This document shows positions 45,858-57,229 of a DNA stretch of 64,000 bases, in pieces. Location of the stretch: the NCBI GenBank assembly GCA_024752435.1, contig CP103023.1, forward strand, positions 2,294,001 through 2,358,000, in the 5' to 3' direction. Under the pieces are notes generated by a model that made no database searches, had not been told where the DNA came from, and worked only from the letters and a program-made list of their open reading frames with translations. Position numbers and translations under genes: made by a program. Position 1 is the stretch's first letter, and each line of letters begins with the position of its first letter. The stretch comes from Allantophomopsis cytisporea (taxonomy: Eukaryota; Ascomycota; Leotiomycetes; Phacidiales; Phacidiaceae).

Positions 45858-46486
45858 TTATTCGCGTTCCCCTACGATATACACGCTTCTAAGTAAAGCA
45901 TAATCTGTATCATTCTTACATCTTGGTAGTAGCAACCACTCTTTACCCAATATCTGATTCTCAAAATGATGTCGCGTCGCAATATTATCCACCTCTTGCA
46001 CCATATCTATCAAGTGTTCAAGTACATTCCTTGTGGTACCTCCCATTTGTAAAAAGTATGCTTCCGTTGAGTCTCTTTCGATTACAGCTTCAAGTATAGA
46101 ATCTGTCGGCCATACCGACCTCTTCAACGTAGCCCATATATGTTTGAACATTTTGGCATATCCTGAAGCTAGCCGTGCATTGTAAAGCATAGATAAACGC
46201 AAATGAGGCGGCAAATGAGCCAAGTCCTTGATATTTAGATGCTCATGATTACCAGCCGTCAATTCTTGCAGGTTATCAATCGGTATATCGCCAGATGGAT
46301 CGAGAGATTGCGGAAGTAGGTGAAAACACAGGTCGGCAAAGACTGAAATCGTGTCAACACTGTCCACTTTATGGTTGAATGAGAATACTGACCTTGGAGT
46401 TTCCAACTCATTCGTTTTGAGAGAACGCCATCAGTGCACTTGCCGCATGTACACTCTGAGTGGTATTGCTGAGAAAACTGGGCCAT
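45858..46486 (-). CDS. Small fungal protein with CxCGxCTDGxLSxRM motif
   Basis: 192 residues from exons 46393-46486 and 45858-46342; the 50 bp intron has donor GTCAGT and acceptor TTTCAG and joins WKLQ to VFADLCFH. The N-terminal CTCGKCTDGVLSKRM is a motif I know from the region after ankyrin repeats in many fungal ankyrin proteins. No ankyrin repeats are present here, so this is either a stand-alone version or a remnant. The rest is helical, with no catalytic motif. Likely intracellular. Confidence 0.7.
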
Positions 46487-46745
46487 CTTAAGTTTGACTA
46501 GAAGATCTATCTAATTAACGTGAATTGGATGGCCCTTTTATTCTACTCATGATCCACTGCAAACTAATTATAGAACAAGACCGCGCGCGTAACAAAAATA
46601 TCCGGCGAAAAAGATGGAATAACGATTGAAAACAATTTAGCCTCAAAGTCCCTAACTCAAGGCATAGTGCCCATCTCTCCTGTTCTACACTACTTGATTT
46701 ACTGAATTCCCCTTGGAATGTCTCTTTGAAATTATGACAATGTCA

Positions 46746-47556
46746 TTACACGATGAAGAAAGCCATAAACAAGATAAAAATGTTCCACCACACTCCTAAA
46801 CTCAATTTTTGACCCTGAGAAACAGCTGTGGGAGCAGTACTTGATGCTGTTGTTATCTGAGGTGTAACTGAGTTGCTGGTTGACGATCCAGAAATTGAGG
46901 TACTACTTGGATGTGGAGAGCATTGAGTGCAAGAAGGAGCGCATTTTGGTACTGTATCATTTCCCACCATTGACTGGTCCCTGACATTGTTCAAAAACGT
47001 TGAAAGCTTGTCTCCTGGGTTGATACTGAAAATCATCCCTGGATCGCAATAGGAAATTGTGTCTTTTACGCAGAATAGCCATGTAGGATCTTCATTCTCG
47101 ACATTGTACCTGATGGTGGGCCCAGTACTGGAATTTGTTGAGCTAGTCTTCCACGAAGAAGGACTGGGGGAGCATGGGTGATCGAGGGATGAGTTTGCGA
47201 GAGTGTAGTCAACTGTGGGGAAGTGAAATATTATTGCATCTCCAGATGTCGCATTGATTGAATTGGGTTGGAAGTGCCGTTTACCATGAGATTCGAACTG
47301 AATGACATGCAAATCGTGGCCAGCACAACTTGCATTCTTTGCGCAATTGGGAGGCTCGGTAACATTGTAGGTGATATTATGAGCAAGATATGTCGTGTTA
47401 GTCCACCGGCGCGTGATTGAATGGCTTCTGATGGTTAGTCTGGTGTCAACATATCAATTATCAGCTTCCTTACCCGATGATGGAGTCAACTTTAGTAGAG
47501 GACCGGCCTCTATTCAAAACGATCAGAGCATATAGGGAATAGAGTAGCATCAACAT
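46746..47556 (-). CDS. Secreted cupredoxin-like, GPI-type Ser/Thr-rich protein
   Basis: Cell-surface protein of 254 residues. Exons are 47474-47556 and 46746-47427 with a 46 bp intron (GTAAGG, acceptor ATCAG). A short signal peptide (MLMLLYSLYALIVL) begins at 47556. The middle resembles fungal extracellular cupredoxin-like serine-rich proteins: HVIQFESHGKRHFQPNSI, GDAIIFHF, a DYTLANSSLDHPC stretch for the usual NHTV-type copper-ligand region, and PTWLFCVKDTISYCDPGMIF. The usual NHTV His is replaced in VDYTLANSS, so copper binding is doubtful. A Ser/Thr-rich stalk follows and the last ~17 residues are hydrophobic (WWNIFILFMAFFIV), fitting a GPI signal or membrane anchor. Confidence 0.75.
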
Positions 47557-48132
47557 TTTGCGTTGAAGAGTTTTAGGTGCTTGAATGACTGACTACAATC
47601 CGTAGGGAGGGCAATGACATTAAAAGTCGAAAGGACAACTTCCAACGGCGGATTTCGATAGTTCGTATTGGAATAATGACTAATGGATGTATGGTTACAC
47701 TGAGGACAATGGTAATCAATCGGGGAATTTGGGACACAGCTTTTGTACGTGCATCAAGCATAAATAGATCACCGAGGACAAGGATAACTAATCAGGGAAT
47801 TTCGGACACTGCTTTGCATGTTCGCCAACGTACAAAGGCGATCAAGAAACCTCGGATGCAGCTCTGCATGTTCGCCAATAAGAGCGACCCAGGAAATTCT
47901 GGATACAGCTTTGCCTATTATCCAATGCATAAGGGCGCAGGGAAGCTCACGTGCAGCATTTGCATGCTCGTCAAGTGTAAGTTAACTATCAAGGAGGACA
48001 AGGGTGCTCAATTAGGGAATATAGGACTTCTGTTGGTAGTATTATTGAAGCTATATTCATGTTACAAATTCATCGTAGCTATGCACCGTATCTGCATCTC
48101 CTTTACGTCTATTTTCATTGATGTTTTTGACA
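47557..48132. other. Divergent promoter with degenerate repeats
   Basis: Between the cupredoxin-like gene and the 2EXR gene. Words of the type GGAATTTSGGACAC followed by GCTTTKCATGTTCGCCAA recur near 47725, 47797, 47850 and 47895 with about 55-75 bp spacing, an old diverged tandem repeat. No gene is seen. Confidence 0.5.
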
Positions 48133-48786
48133 ATGGCAACGTTTGAGAATTTTTCGAGGCTTCCGTCTGAAATACGCAGCATCATTTGGGAATTTGCTTG
48201 CGTCAGTGTTCGAATTGTTGATCTAAGTCACCATCATAAATCATTGCCGATACCGGGTGTACTTCATGCCACGTTTGAGTCTCGCAAAGTCGCGAAACAA
48301 TTCTATTTCCATTTTACCGGTACCATGATATGCGAGCGAAGGCTGTTCATCAATCCATCTTGTGATCGATTCTATCTAAGCATTCCAGCTATAAATGCTC
48401 TAAGATGGTCCGCAGCAAAAGAGCTGCCATTTTACAAGATTGAGCGTCTTGTCCTGCCTGGTTATTCTCTTGGTATTTTCGACGTTGTACGATTTTTCCC
48501 ACGCCTGAAAGAGCTGGTGATTGTCACAAATGCGCATCTGAACCTGATATCAATGCCGGGTTTTGGTTTCGATTTGTTAGAAAAGCCAGGAAACACCTGG
48601 ATGGGTATCGACATGGCAAATTTATTTGTTCTAAATATGAGAGGGCATAGCGATTGGAGAATGCCAAAGGTTCGTTATATGGAGTGGACAAGCAGTAACG
48701 AAGGAAATAGAATTGATTTTCGGGATGAGAATGAGAAATGCAGATGTCATGTAAATTCATATATGCGTAGCAGGAGTTTGATTTGA
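48133..48786 (+). CDS. 2EXR-domain protein
   Basis: Single-exon protein of 217 residues from the ATG at 48133; an ATG at 48121 would add four residues. The start MATFENFSRLPSEIRSIIWE is the signature of the fungal 2EXR domain (F-x-x-LP-x-EIR-x-x-IW). HATFESRKVAKQFY and FINPSCDRFYLS follow as in other members. The function of the family is unknown. It is common, multi-copy and variable in fungal genomes. The 3' end overlaps no other gene. Confidence 0.8.
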   Translation: MATFENFSRLPSEIRSIIWEFACVSVRIVDLSHHHKSLPIPGVLHATFESRKVAKQFYFHFTGTMICERRLFINPSCDRFYLSIPAINALRWSAAKELPFYKIERLVLPGYSLGIFDVVRFFPRLKELVIVTNAHLNLISMPGFGFDLLEKPGNTWMGIDMANLFVLNMRGHSDWRMPKVRYMEWTSSNEGNRIDFRDENEKCRCHVNSYMRSRSLI

Positions 48787-48925
48787 TCAATCTCGAAAAC
48801 AGCAAGCCATTATCTATTTCAGCCTATGTTGAACAAGTGCTTCCCGATGACGTCGAAGAATACAACAAAAAGATGGTGACCTCCAAATCTCAGCCATGTG
48901 TCACATTGGACTTTGACCTTTGCTA

Positions 48926-49288
48926 TCAAAAATTAGTATTCTTCCCAATTGTGAGCAACCGTAGGTAACTGTACTTAGAGTGTAAATAGTCTATGTCCTC
49001 TGCTGGAAGCCGCCGCAGGTGGAAGTGCTGGCGTAAATTTATTTCCAGCGTGTCGAGAGAGCCGAGAAAATACTGCTCAAGCTTTGTGGGATCGAACTTT
49101 TCCTTTCGATCGAGATCATAGAGATGATTTTCTTGCTTGACCATCTTCATTTTTGTGTCAAGAGCACCTCTTGATCGCGTACGCGCTGGAAAACGCCTAT
49201 TATACAACAAATATATCTGCTCGGGAGGAATATTAAGTAACCTGTAAAAAAGAAGCCACTGAATCTCATTTTCATTATATCGATTCAT
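48926..49288 (-). CDS. Small SANT/Myb-like helix-turn-helix protein
   Basis: Protein of 120 residues from the ATG at 49288. The N-terminal half, NENEIQWLLFYRLLNIPPEQ followed by IYLLYNRRFPARTRSRGAL, fits the short fungal Myb/SANT-like helix-turn-helix pattern (three helices, then N-x-x-FP-x-R-T-x-x-G). The rest is charged and helical. No intron. It may bind DNA, but the target is unknown. A similar HTH candidate lies at 51.7 kb. Confidence 0.6.
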   Translation of the reverse strand: MNRYNENEIQWLLFYRLLNIPPEQIYLLYNRRFPARTRSRGALDTKMKMVKQENHLYDLDRKEKFDPTKLEQYFLGSLDTLEINLRQHFHLRRLPAEDIDYLHSKYSYLRLLTIGKNTNF

Positions 49289-49414
49289 TGTGAAAAGGCA
49301 TGACAATGTCAATTCAACAGGAGACAATCAATAGGATCAATAGATCTGATATATAGGCTTCATTTGATTGTAACGTAGCTACAGTATACCAAAATAAAGA
49401 AAATACAGCCTGGA

Positions 49415-50249
49415 TTAGAGAAGCATGGAGAACGTGCTCGACGTTGAAGAAGCACATGCGCCAAATATAGAAGTTTGCACTGATACTGGAGTTGCTGTAT
49501 TTTGGAAAGATGGGTCTTCCGTCTTCAGCTGGTCTGTTCTTGTAAGATTCAGACCCTGGCTTGTGCTCGGAATAGGTACATTCGATGAATGCTTGTCCTT
49601 GTCTGTTGGATCTGGGATAGGGCTTGCTGTTGTTATCTCTACATCGACAGATGGTATATTTGAAGACGGAGAAATAGTGATCGCGGTGTTGGTGGCTGTG
49701 ATGGCTTTGTGAAACGTAGTAAACGTTGCTAGAGTCGTTGGATTCGATGAGCAGGCCAAAGAAACTGGTGGGTGGAGCTGGTCTCCCATTAGTTCTGCTG
49801 TGCCGTTCGACAGAAATAATCCTAGGCACCCGGACACAGCATCTCCAGTACAGGTCCTATAACAGCATTCACTCGTTAGTTTTTGAAAGGAATTGTATAG
49901 GATACTAACCAGGTAAGGGACGCATTTCCATTTGGAACCCCTCTTGGTATATCAAAATTAACTTGGAGATAGCCTAGGCATGGTAATGGATCGATATCGA
50001 AATTGACAGGTAAGAAGTTATCATTCGTGAATGACAAGGAAGCTTGACACGCTCGCGCGTTAGAGCTGCTAATTCTAGATCGATAATCAGTAAACAGTGT
50101 CTTGTATAGCGAATATTAACGCACGACGCGGTTATCGTTTCCCCAGCTGTCAGATTTACTTGTGGTGCAGTAAGACAGAATACAGGCTTAGCCGCTAAGG
50201 CTGTCGACGTGATCGACGCGAGAAACGCCAGCACAGCTGTAGGTTTCAT
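49415..50249 (-). CDS. Secreted Ser/Thr-rich protein, unknown
   Basis: 243 residues from exons 50125-50249, 49910-50074 and 49856 down to 49415. Introns are 50 and 53 bp (GTGCGT/TCTAG and GTTAGT/TATAG). A clear signal peptide (MKPTAVLAFLASITSTALAA) begins at 50249. The mature part starts with a Cys-containing domain (FCLTAPQVNLTAGETITA, CLGYLQVNFDIPRG, CTGDAVSGCLGLFLSNGT). The long Ser/Thr/Pro-rich tail has many O-glycosylation candidates and ends ACASSTSSTFSMLL without a strong membrane anchor. I do not recognise the domain. Likely cell-wall or extracellular. Confidence 0.65.
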
Positions 50250-50662
50250 TGTTGGAAAGTTTAAAGATGTAATAATTGAATTGGGCAATGGTGTGTTCGA
50301 AGAATGTTGTTTTGATGAGAAGAGATTTCCCATGACGGTGAAAATTGATGTTTTTATAGTTAGTTGTCTGGAGATAATTTCGATAGACTGTCACTTAAAT
50401 TTCGAAAAGAAGTTTTCGTCACTTCGTATCCATATCTGAAAAATGGTATTTGGGAAGTTGGAACTCCATTCGCTGATTGCCCCTTGTATTGGAGGCTGGC
50501 AAGCGGCACGTAAGCGCTGCATTTCCATACAGAACGCTTGATATCACGAGTCCGACATTGGATGTCCGTATATATGAAGAAGCTTGACTCCTAACATTTA
50601 AGAGTAGAGTTCTTCATTGCCATCGATATACGACCTACAGAACACCAATAAGGCACTTCAAA
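50250..50662. promoter_or_regulatory. Divergent promoter
   Basis: 413 bp between the start codons of the secreted Ser/Thr-rich protein and the rightward coiled-coil protein; it must contain both promoters. No gene seen, and no motif I would name. Confidence 0.4.
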
Positions 50663-51455
50663 ATGGAAGACCCGTTTCTACCAAACGATCTAGACTTGGA
50701 CAATACGGACAGTCTGTTGACACAAGATGAATTTTTTTCACCTTCACAATACACAGACGCAGAAATCGAACAGCTGGACTGTTCTATTCCAGGATATTTC
50801 TGTCCTTTCAGTGGTACAGAAGCCTACTCTCTTATAGGTGCTACCCAGGACAATTCAGGGCATGAAATAGGAAGACAGGCGATGGCGACGGATACCGAGT
50901 TCTCCGACATCCTCGATTTCGGTGCCTCGGAAACATCTCCACTCCTACCAAATATTACCGAGGACGATCCCGGCAGGCAGAGAACGGGAAGGGAGGTGGT
51001 AGCGAGGGGGCCCGGGTTCCCCGACCCGTTCGATAATCCGTTACCATCCACACCAACCAACCTTATGCCAGGTTATCATTCACACTCCGATATCTTCCCT
51101 ACTTCTCCATGCAGCCACGAGAGGGCTTTGGAAGCGCTGAACTCGTGAGTTAAATAAGGCAAGCAATCAAATCACAAGTGGTAATAGAGGATGTAGGAAA
51201 TTCGAGTCCGTAAAAGCGGATATTCAGCGACTACAGCAGACATGCGAGCAGCGCGCAGAGTTCGAAAGTCGCATGAACAGAGCTATTGATGAGATTCCGC
51301 TAGCATTAGAAATGGTCAATAAGGATTTGAGCGAGATCCGAAGCTCAATGACAGGCCTTTCACAAGGGGTTGAAGATCAACGGGAGTGGATTGAGGATGT
51401 TTTTGCGCACACAGGCTTAGTACAGTCACCGGAAAGATCTGTTGGTAGCCCATAA
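50663..51455 (+). CDS. Acidic protein with C-terminal coiled coil, unknown
   Basis: 246 residues from exons 50663-51144 and 51197-51455; the 52 bp intron (GTGAGT...TGTAG) joins ALNS to KFESVKADIQRL. The N-terminal two-thirds are acidic and probably disordered (LDLDNTDSLLTQDEFF, FSDILDFGASETSP). The second exon is a continuous amphipathic helix with heptad spacing. No known domain. The acidic-plus-coiled-coil form would suit a transcriptional or scaffold role, but this is a guess. Confidence 0.6.
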
Positions 51456-51660
51456 CTGGGGTCGTTTATTTAGAGTAGCAACACATGTACACACTAATGC
51501 AAGCACCGAGCCAACACACTTATTATTGGCCTGATGTTCGTATGTCTAGACGACCCCCACAAAGTCGATCGTGCGATCGTGCCCCACAAACAATATATGT
51601 ACAGAGCCAGCTCCCACCCCCAATTTCAATTCTCCTGTAAGCACAAGAAACTGTCAAACA

Positions 51661-52128
51661 ATGCGCAAATACACAGGTCCACAGATAGCCACGATCCAGC
51701 GATGGAGAGCCGAAGGGCTCCGCTGGGACGAAATCCATCATATGTTCAATAAAAAATATCACGACGGCTGTAGCTTAGACAGCATTCGAAAGGCTCTCAA
51801 TCGTTCTTCCTCGAAGATCATACGTCAGCGGGACTTCACTTTGGAATCTCCGCCATTGTCACGTAAGAAGAACCGGGTTGAATCTCTTCGTGCCATCAAA
51901 CCAAAGATAGCAAAACATCAAATTTCACCAGTAAAGACGGTGTCAGATCCAAGTCCATTACCTCTTCTTCCCCCTCTCCAAGGCCTATATGCTCCTAAGG
52001 CTGGAAGGCCAGTACTTGATGTTCAAATCGAGGTGGTAAAGAAGCTATTTCTGGATGCTCGGGTTTCTCTCCAGCAGGTAACGACAGGGACATCTGATAG
52101 TTATGAGGATATCAGAGTACGTTGTTAG
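51661..52128 (+). CDS. Small HTH-like protein, unknown
   Basis: 155 residues from the ATG at 51661. The N terminus (MRKYTGPQIATIQRWRAEGL then WDEIHHMFNKKYHDGCSL and SIRKAL) looks like a homeodomain/Myb-type helix-turn-helix. A basic linker follows (LSRKKNRVES) and then a C-terminal helix. The last ~22 codons lie in the first unit of a 73-bp tandem duplication that continues past the stop. A GTAACG donor-like site after SLQQ leaves open a spliced end that I cannot resolve. Confidence 0.5.
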   Translation: MRKYTGPQIATIQRWRAEGLRWDEIHHMFNKKYHDGCSLDSIRKALNRSSSKIIRQRDFTLESPPLSRKKNRVESLRAIKPKIAKHQISPVKTVSDPSPLPLLPPLQGLYAPKAGRPVLDVQIEVVKKLFLDARVSLQQVTTGTSDSYEDIRVRC

Positions 52129-52206
52129 GAATCGGGTTTCTCTCCAGCAGGTAGCGACAGGGAAATTTGATAGTTATGGGGATATCAGAATACAATGTTA
52201 GGAATC
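52061..52206. repeat. 73-bp tandem duplication at a gene 3' end
   Basis: The unit starting GGGTTTCTCTCCAGCAGGTA at 52061 recurs at 52134 with a few changes, and a third partial start (GGGTTTCC) is at 52207. The first copy includes the stop codon of the HTH-like gene. Confidence 0.85.
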
Positions 52207-52631
52207 GGGTTTCCTAGAATAGTCTTTCACACCGTCTCAAGACTCCTTGTCTCTCTGTCTTCAATTTTTCCACTTAATACTAGACTACTCGTTATTAGCT
52301 CGCAACACTGCATACAGTTGTATGTTCCTTAACCAATAAACAATTCAATTTATCCACCCTTCCAATTTTTGCGTCCATTAGATATTAAATTAGCAGCGGC
52401 GACTAAATTTGCCATTTTAGGAAGCTTGGGACATAAGCACCAAGACTTCCTTAATTATTCCTCATTAGGAAACTTGGGACATGGACAATGCAGTCGTACT
52501 AAGTATATAATGGGAGGATTGCAGTGTACTTATTTCCCCAGATCGAGCATTTTGCACTATTAACTTATCCTTACTATCAATTTATTTCATTTCTCTCTCT
52601 ACTCTACAATATTCTTATTCAACTTCCCGTG
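52207..52631. other. Intergenic, no gene seen
   Basis: Contains two similar words, AGGAAGCTTGGGACAT near 52420 and AGGAAACTTGGGACAT near 52467, and an AT-rich promoter-like stretch with pyrimidine tracts (52570-52620) just before the next gene. Confidence 0.45.
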
Positions 52632-53265
52632 ATGGATTCACGTACAACCTTTATGGGGCAGTCAGGAAACTTGGCAGTTCCTCGAATCGAAGCAGAGAAT
52701 TTGCCCATTCCTAGAACTCAACCGGAGAGTCCAGTAGTAGCCTCTCGAAGTAAGCCCTCGTTCAATGCCAAGGCAGATATTGTCCATTTGGCATGGGACT
52801 TCACGAATGAAGTGGCATCACACAACAACACAAGAGCTAAACTCAGCCACTACGTCACTAAACTACTTCAGTATGAGCAAGTCCTCAATCATGAACGAGA
52901 GCTTGCAATTGCTCTCCACGGTGGACTAGAAACACTTCAGCGCCAAGTCATCGTTGCCAATGATGCACGTGCTGCAGCTGAGAAACAGCTACGTGAGGCG
53001 CAGGGCAATGCAAATATATCACTTGAACCGGCTCGAGAATATCACAATGAGAGGATGGATTTGACAGTATGTATCTCTTTCTGCGGTTTTCTTAACTAAC
53101 AATTCCTAGCCAAAGTCTATGAGTGTTGACGATCTCCCTGACTTTATTAGTCTGGGTGGGGGAAGAACGGAAGGAAGCCAAGAGTACCGCAAGGCGAAGA
53201 GGACGCGAGGTTCTAAGCGGGGGGAAAACAGCAAGACCGAAATCGCTGATACAGAAGAGATGTAG
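52632..53265 (+). CDS. Small coiled-coil protein, unknown
   Basis: 196 residues from exons 52632-53066 and 53110-53265; the 43 bp intron (GTATGT, branch CTAAC, CCTAG) joins RMDLT to PKSMSVDDLPDF. The N terminus is disordered. The middle (NTRAKLSHYVTKLLQYEQVL to ARAAAEKQLREA) is a coiled coil. The C terminus is very basic (KAKRTRGSKRGENSK), suggesting a nuclear protein. I do not recognise a family. It resembles the coiled-coil protein at 33.9 kb in form only. Confidence 0.65.
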
Positions 53266-53735
53266 TGGTTGTTTTCTTTGGCCGGTTATGATGTGTTCTG
53301 TTTTCGTTTCATTTTTAACGTTGAGAGATAAATAAAGTATGTCACTTCAATCTGAATAACCTTCTCTTATTGCCGCTAGTTTGTACGTCGACATTGTTTC
53401 ATGATATCCCTCAACGAGACAGTGCGCCTTGAGGATAATTTTACACCATGCTTCGGCCAACAGCCACTTTATTACCTTGATATTATAGCATGCACGAACA
53501 AAGATCAGCGGCGAGCCCTGAAAGCAGTCGAAGTCCTGTTTCTACGAGCATTTATATATCCTCGATACTCTTTCGGAATCTGGTTGACAGAGATTTGCGA
53601 AGCAGCCCACGAGATCAATAGCGAGTTGTTATAAAGTTTCAAATTTTGGAAATGAAGAGATCGGCACACTACTACATTGAGACTTTCCTTACGTGCCAAT
53701 TTCCGTGTTAACCGCGTGCACCCTCCTAGTTCATT
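53266..53735. other. Intergenic, one doubtful small frame
   Basis: A 77-codon frame starts with ATG at 53401 (MISLNETVRLED). It has no family and no supporting context, so I do not call it a gene. Otherwise nothing is seen. Confidence 0.4.
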
Positions 53736-56694
53736 TTACTTGCCTTCACAGATATCACTCCCAGCAGATCCTTCTTTACTCACATGCACGTACCCATCAT
53801 TCTCGTTTTTTAACTCCTCAATCTTGCTACAGGCCTGTTCCGTAAGCTTTATAGGTTCGCCAGTGGTCTTTTTAAGGGCTAACTCAAAGGCAGACAAAGG
53901 TTCTATACCTTCGCTCTCCTCGGTTTTGGGGATATTGTCTACACAGACATAGATACCCTCGCCCTTGGTTGTTTCCGCTGGTAGATCATTGCCATCGAGC
54001 TCGGACTCTAGCACGTTTTCCTTCCCGAGTGCTCTGAAGAACCACTGGTTCCCGTCGTCAACCTTGCCAAAGAAGACGCCTAGTTCTGTTAGACCGTTGA
54101 CTAGCCATAGCAGTCTGATTTCGCGATCGCAAACTATATCTTTATGCTCGATATAATGATTTTGAGTCCACCTCTCTTGAATATCGTGGTCACTATTCTG
54201 AAACCAGCTCGACGGGAAATAAGTGGGATCAAGCCCTTCGAACCAATCTATGGGAACATTGATAACAAGATCTAACGAGTTTGGGTCCACAATATCGGAG
54301 CCCTTGGATGTGTTTACGTGATGATGTGCACGTCTCCACGCCCTTTGATTCTTATGGGCCATCCTCCTTGCTTTGATGGCCGGCCTTGCCTGCATCATCA
54401 AGGGCATTCCTTCGCACTGGACTCGTACATTCCTAGCCTTCTCCTTTGCTAATATCTCCAACTCTGATATAGGTGTGGCTTCCGAAGCCCATGCAAAACC
54501 CCGCATGTCCCAGTCGTCTGGAAGAGGATTCGAATGCTGCATGACACCTACCTTGGCCTGGTACATTACACAGTCGGCAGGCAACTCGACATTCGTGTGC
54601 CTCTGAGGGAACCCTGAGCTGAGAAGGTATTTCAAGCTGTCGCCCCTCTTCGCCTGGTACTTGCGCAGAAGACGATTAAGGATAGGCACCATAAGTTCGG
54701 GATGGAACTCATTATTAAAGTGCTTGAGTAGCTCCGGATTCATTGCCAGGTAACGCATAAAGACGAGAATGGCATGCAAGTAACGATACAGCCCAAGATC
54801 GTAGAGGTGGGGTCGCTCCAGGATATGGCGGTTCATTGTGCACAGGAGCGCACGTGATTTCTTGAACACCTGCCAGGACATGTCCTGTATCTGTAAATTC
54901 TTTTTGTTTCCTTGTCTTGTATTCAACCTGTTCATGTTCGTATCGTAGATGTGATAAGGCGAACAAATCTTCCGCAACGGGCTTCTAATATTGTCACCAG
55001 GGAATCCCACCAGAAATGAGCAAAGTATGAGTGCCAACTCATGACTGAATTCAATCAGCATCAGGATATCGCATCATGTAAGGAACATACCTAGGTCGAA
55101 TGATGCACCGCAATGGCTGGACGATACCAAACATAGGGTTCGGTTCAGGAACATTCTCCATCGCCTGAAGAGCTGCATCAAATCCTGTGAGATAGGTCTC
55201 AGGCAGTGCTACATAACCCTCCTTTTGGAGAAACTTCTGGTCTTGTGACGCCAAAAACAAGTAGGCGCAGGCGGTGATGAAAAGTTGTTCATTTGCCTTG
55301 ACATCTAACTTCTTCGTTACTTGACCATTGCGTGGAACAACAGCCTCGAGTAGTAGTAGGATGGACTCTCGCGCCGGAAAGAATGGGCTGGGAACAATAA
55401 GAGATTTGCTATAGTAAAATAGTTGTAACATGTTGTCTTTCCAGAGACTGGCAATATGATGATAGAGCCGTCCATTAATGGGATCATGGTCGGAACCTTT
55501 CTGGTACCATTCCCTCGAGGCCTCATTCCAGATTTTACGGTCTCTCCAGTCCAAATCCCCGATGTCCATTCTAAATTCGTGTCAGTAATAAATCCCTGCT
55601 AAGTGTGAAATCGAGAATGAGAGCACGGACCTATATCGAGTAAGATCACCAAGATATTCGAGCCAGGTATCTTCAAATGCTGGCACAGTCTCCAAAAACA
55701 GCTTTAACATAGAAAGAGCCAGACGAATGAAAGTGAGCATAGGTTCCAGGGAGTCCGGCAAGTGGGGTTGTAACATCCTTAAGAAGGCGTGAACACCATG
55801 CTTCCACATTCTTGCCAGTATCGCCTTCTCTTTTGCCTGATTTTTCAGCTTCGGCGTTGCAACGGGGTGTTGCGAAGCAAGAAGGAAATCATAGAGCTCG
55901 AAAAGGTACGTCCGATGAAGTTCAATGAGAGCTTGATATTGATCAGAGCTATATGACCATATAGAGTTATTGGTATCATGGGATCGCTGGGCTTGCGTAT
56001 TGTTGGGTTCTCGGGAAGCTTGCACTTCATTAACGTCCTGTTGGGACAGATAACTGGCCTTCTTGGTCTCCAGCTTGATGCTGGCTTTGTTGTGAAGATC
56101 GATACATCTTTCCTCGACAATAACAAGTCCACAGTAAATGCCTTCGACTTCGGCAGCCAGTTGTGCGACCCAGACTCGTCCGACTTGCAGCTCTCTGATG
56201 ATACTGTTGTTCAGTATCCCGTCGCATATTTCTTGGTACTGGATGCCCTTCAATTCCACACCCTTATTGCTATATTGCACAAGACATAGTTAGGGAGTTG
56301 ATGACATTGAACGATGGAAGAGAGTCTTACATCAGCTTGGTGGGCACTAATGGATCAAGCGGTAGAAGTGCATTGATCGATTCTATATTTCGACGTGTGA
56401 TGGGCTCGAGCCATTTTCGGAGTCTGCGGTCCCGTCCCAGATCACTCAACATTCCCGAATACACCCTATGTGGATCAGTACAATCACACTAGCATTAAGA
56501 CGACGAGGTACTCACCATGCTTCGGGTATCTTGGCCTCAGCTATATTGTCTATGTGCTGTTGATAGTTGCTCGCTACCTCACCAGATACATTCTGGTGTG
56601 TAATGATTGTGTCAGCAACAGTAGTAACGTGGTACCCCACCTCAATCCAGTCATCTTCTATCATAGTTGGAGAAACAAAGTTGTGCGGCCCCAT
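53736..56694 (-). CDS. Est1/SMG-type DNA/RNA-binding-domain protein
   Basis: About 913 residues in five exons: 56516-56694, 56331-56465, 55631-56269, 55091-55570 and 53736-55044. Introns are 46-61 bp and all joins keep frame (PEA-W-VYSG, TKL-I-NKG, LTRY-R-MDI, RPS-HELAL). The word DPINGRLYHHIASLWKDN followed by LQLFYYSKSLIVPSPFFPA is the core of the Est1-type DNA/RNA-binding domain (EST1/SMG5-7). The C-terminal PDDWDMRGFAWA and DPTYFPSSWF also fit fungal members. These proteins relate to telomerase recruitment factor Est1 and to nonsense-mediated decay factors, but filamentous fungi have many divergent paralogues of unknown role. The start at 56694 is the first clear ATG. The frame stays open about 54 bp upstream, so an extra 5' exon is possible. 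Confidence 0.82.
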
Positions 56695-57229
56695 AGCTTT
56701 TTCGATGCAGATGTCTTGTTTGCGATTCCTCAGGATGAAAGGAGCGGTTCTGTCGTCTCAGTCAGGTCAAGTAAGGCGGCTCTTCAAGTGAATTAAATGG
56801 ATTCATAAACTAGTCTGAAACATACAGTGAGGCTATGAGTTTGAAGTGATTCAGTGTTACCTTGAGAAGAGCATGACTGTATCCTTTATATGTGCCAGAC
56901 CCCATGCATATAGACGTGTGTTCGCCTACAGGCCGTACAGGCTAAGCCACACACCTATATTCCTCACCGGGAATACACCTCACCGAGAATGCAAGATTGC
57001 ATTGGCTCCTTCATAGGGCCAACCAGGCGACCTGCATTGAAACCCAACATTGAGATACACTATCACGTTCCTTGACTGGTCCAGGATTCACTCACATTCT
57101 GCAGATGTTTATCATTGTCCTCGCCGCTGATTCAGAGTCTGGTATCAAGTATTCACGCAGATGAGTGACTAGGTAATGATAATCTGATATTATTCGTTAC
57201 TGGTTACTCTACTTTATGTTGGTTCAGTA
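56695..57229. other. Intergenic, possible 5' extension of the Est1-type gene
   Basis: The first ~54 bp continue the Est1-type reading frame without an ATG (minus-strand words PFILRNRKQDICIEKA), so an unseen upstream exon may exist. Two copies of CACCGRGAATRCA are near 56966-56992. Nothing else is seen. Confidence 0.45.

Noticed and set aside
53401..53634. 77-codon plus-strand frame
   Set aside because: Plausible composition but no homology, no splice partner and no context; noted only in the intergenic entry.
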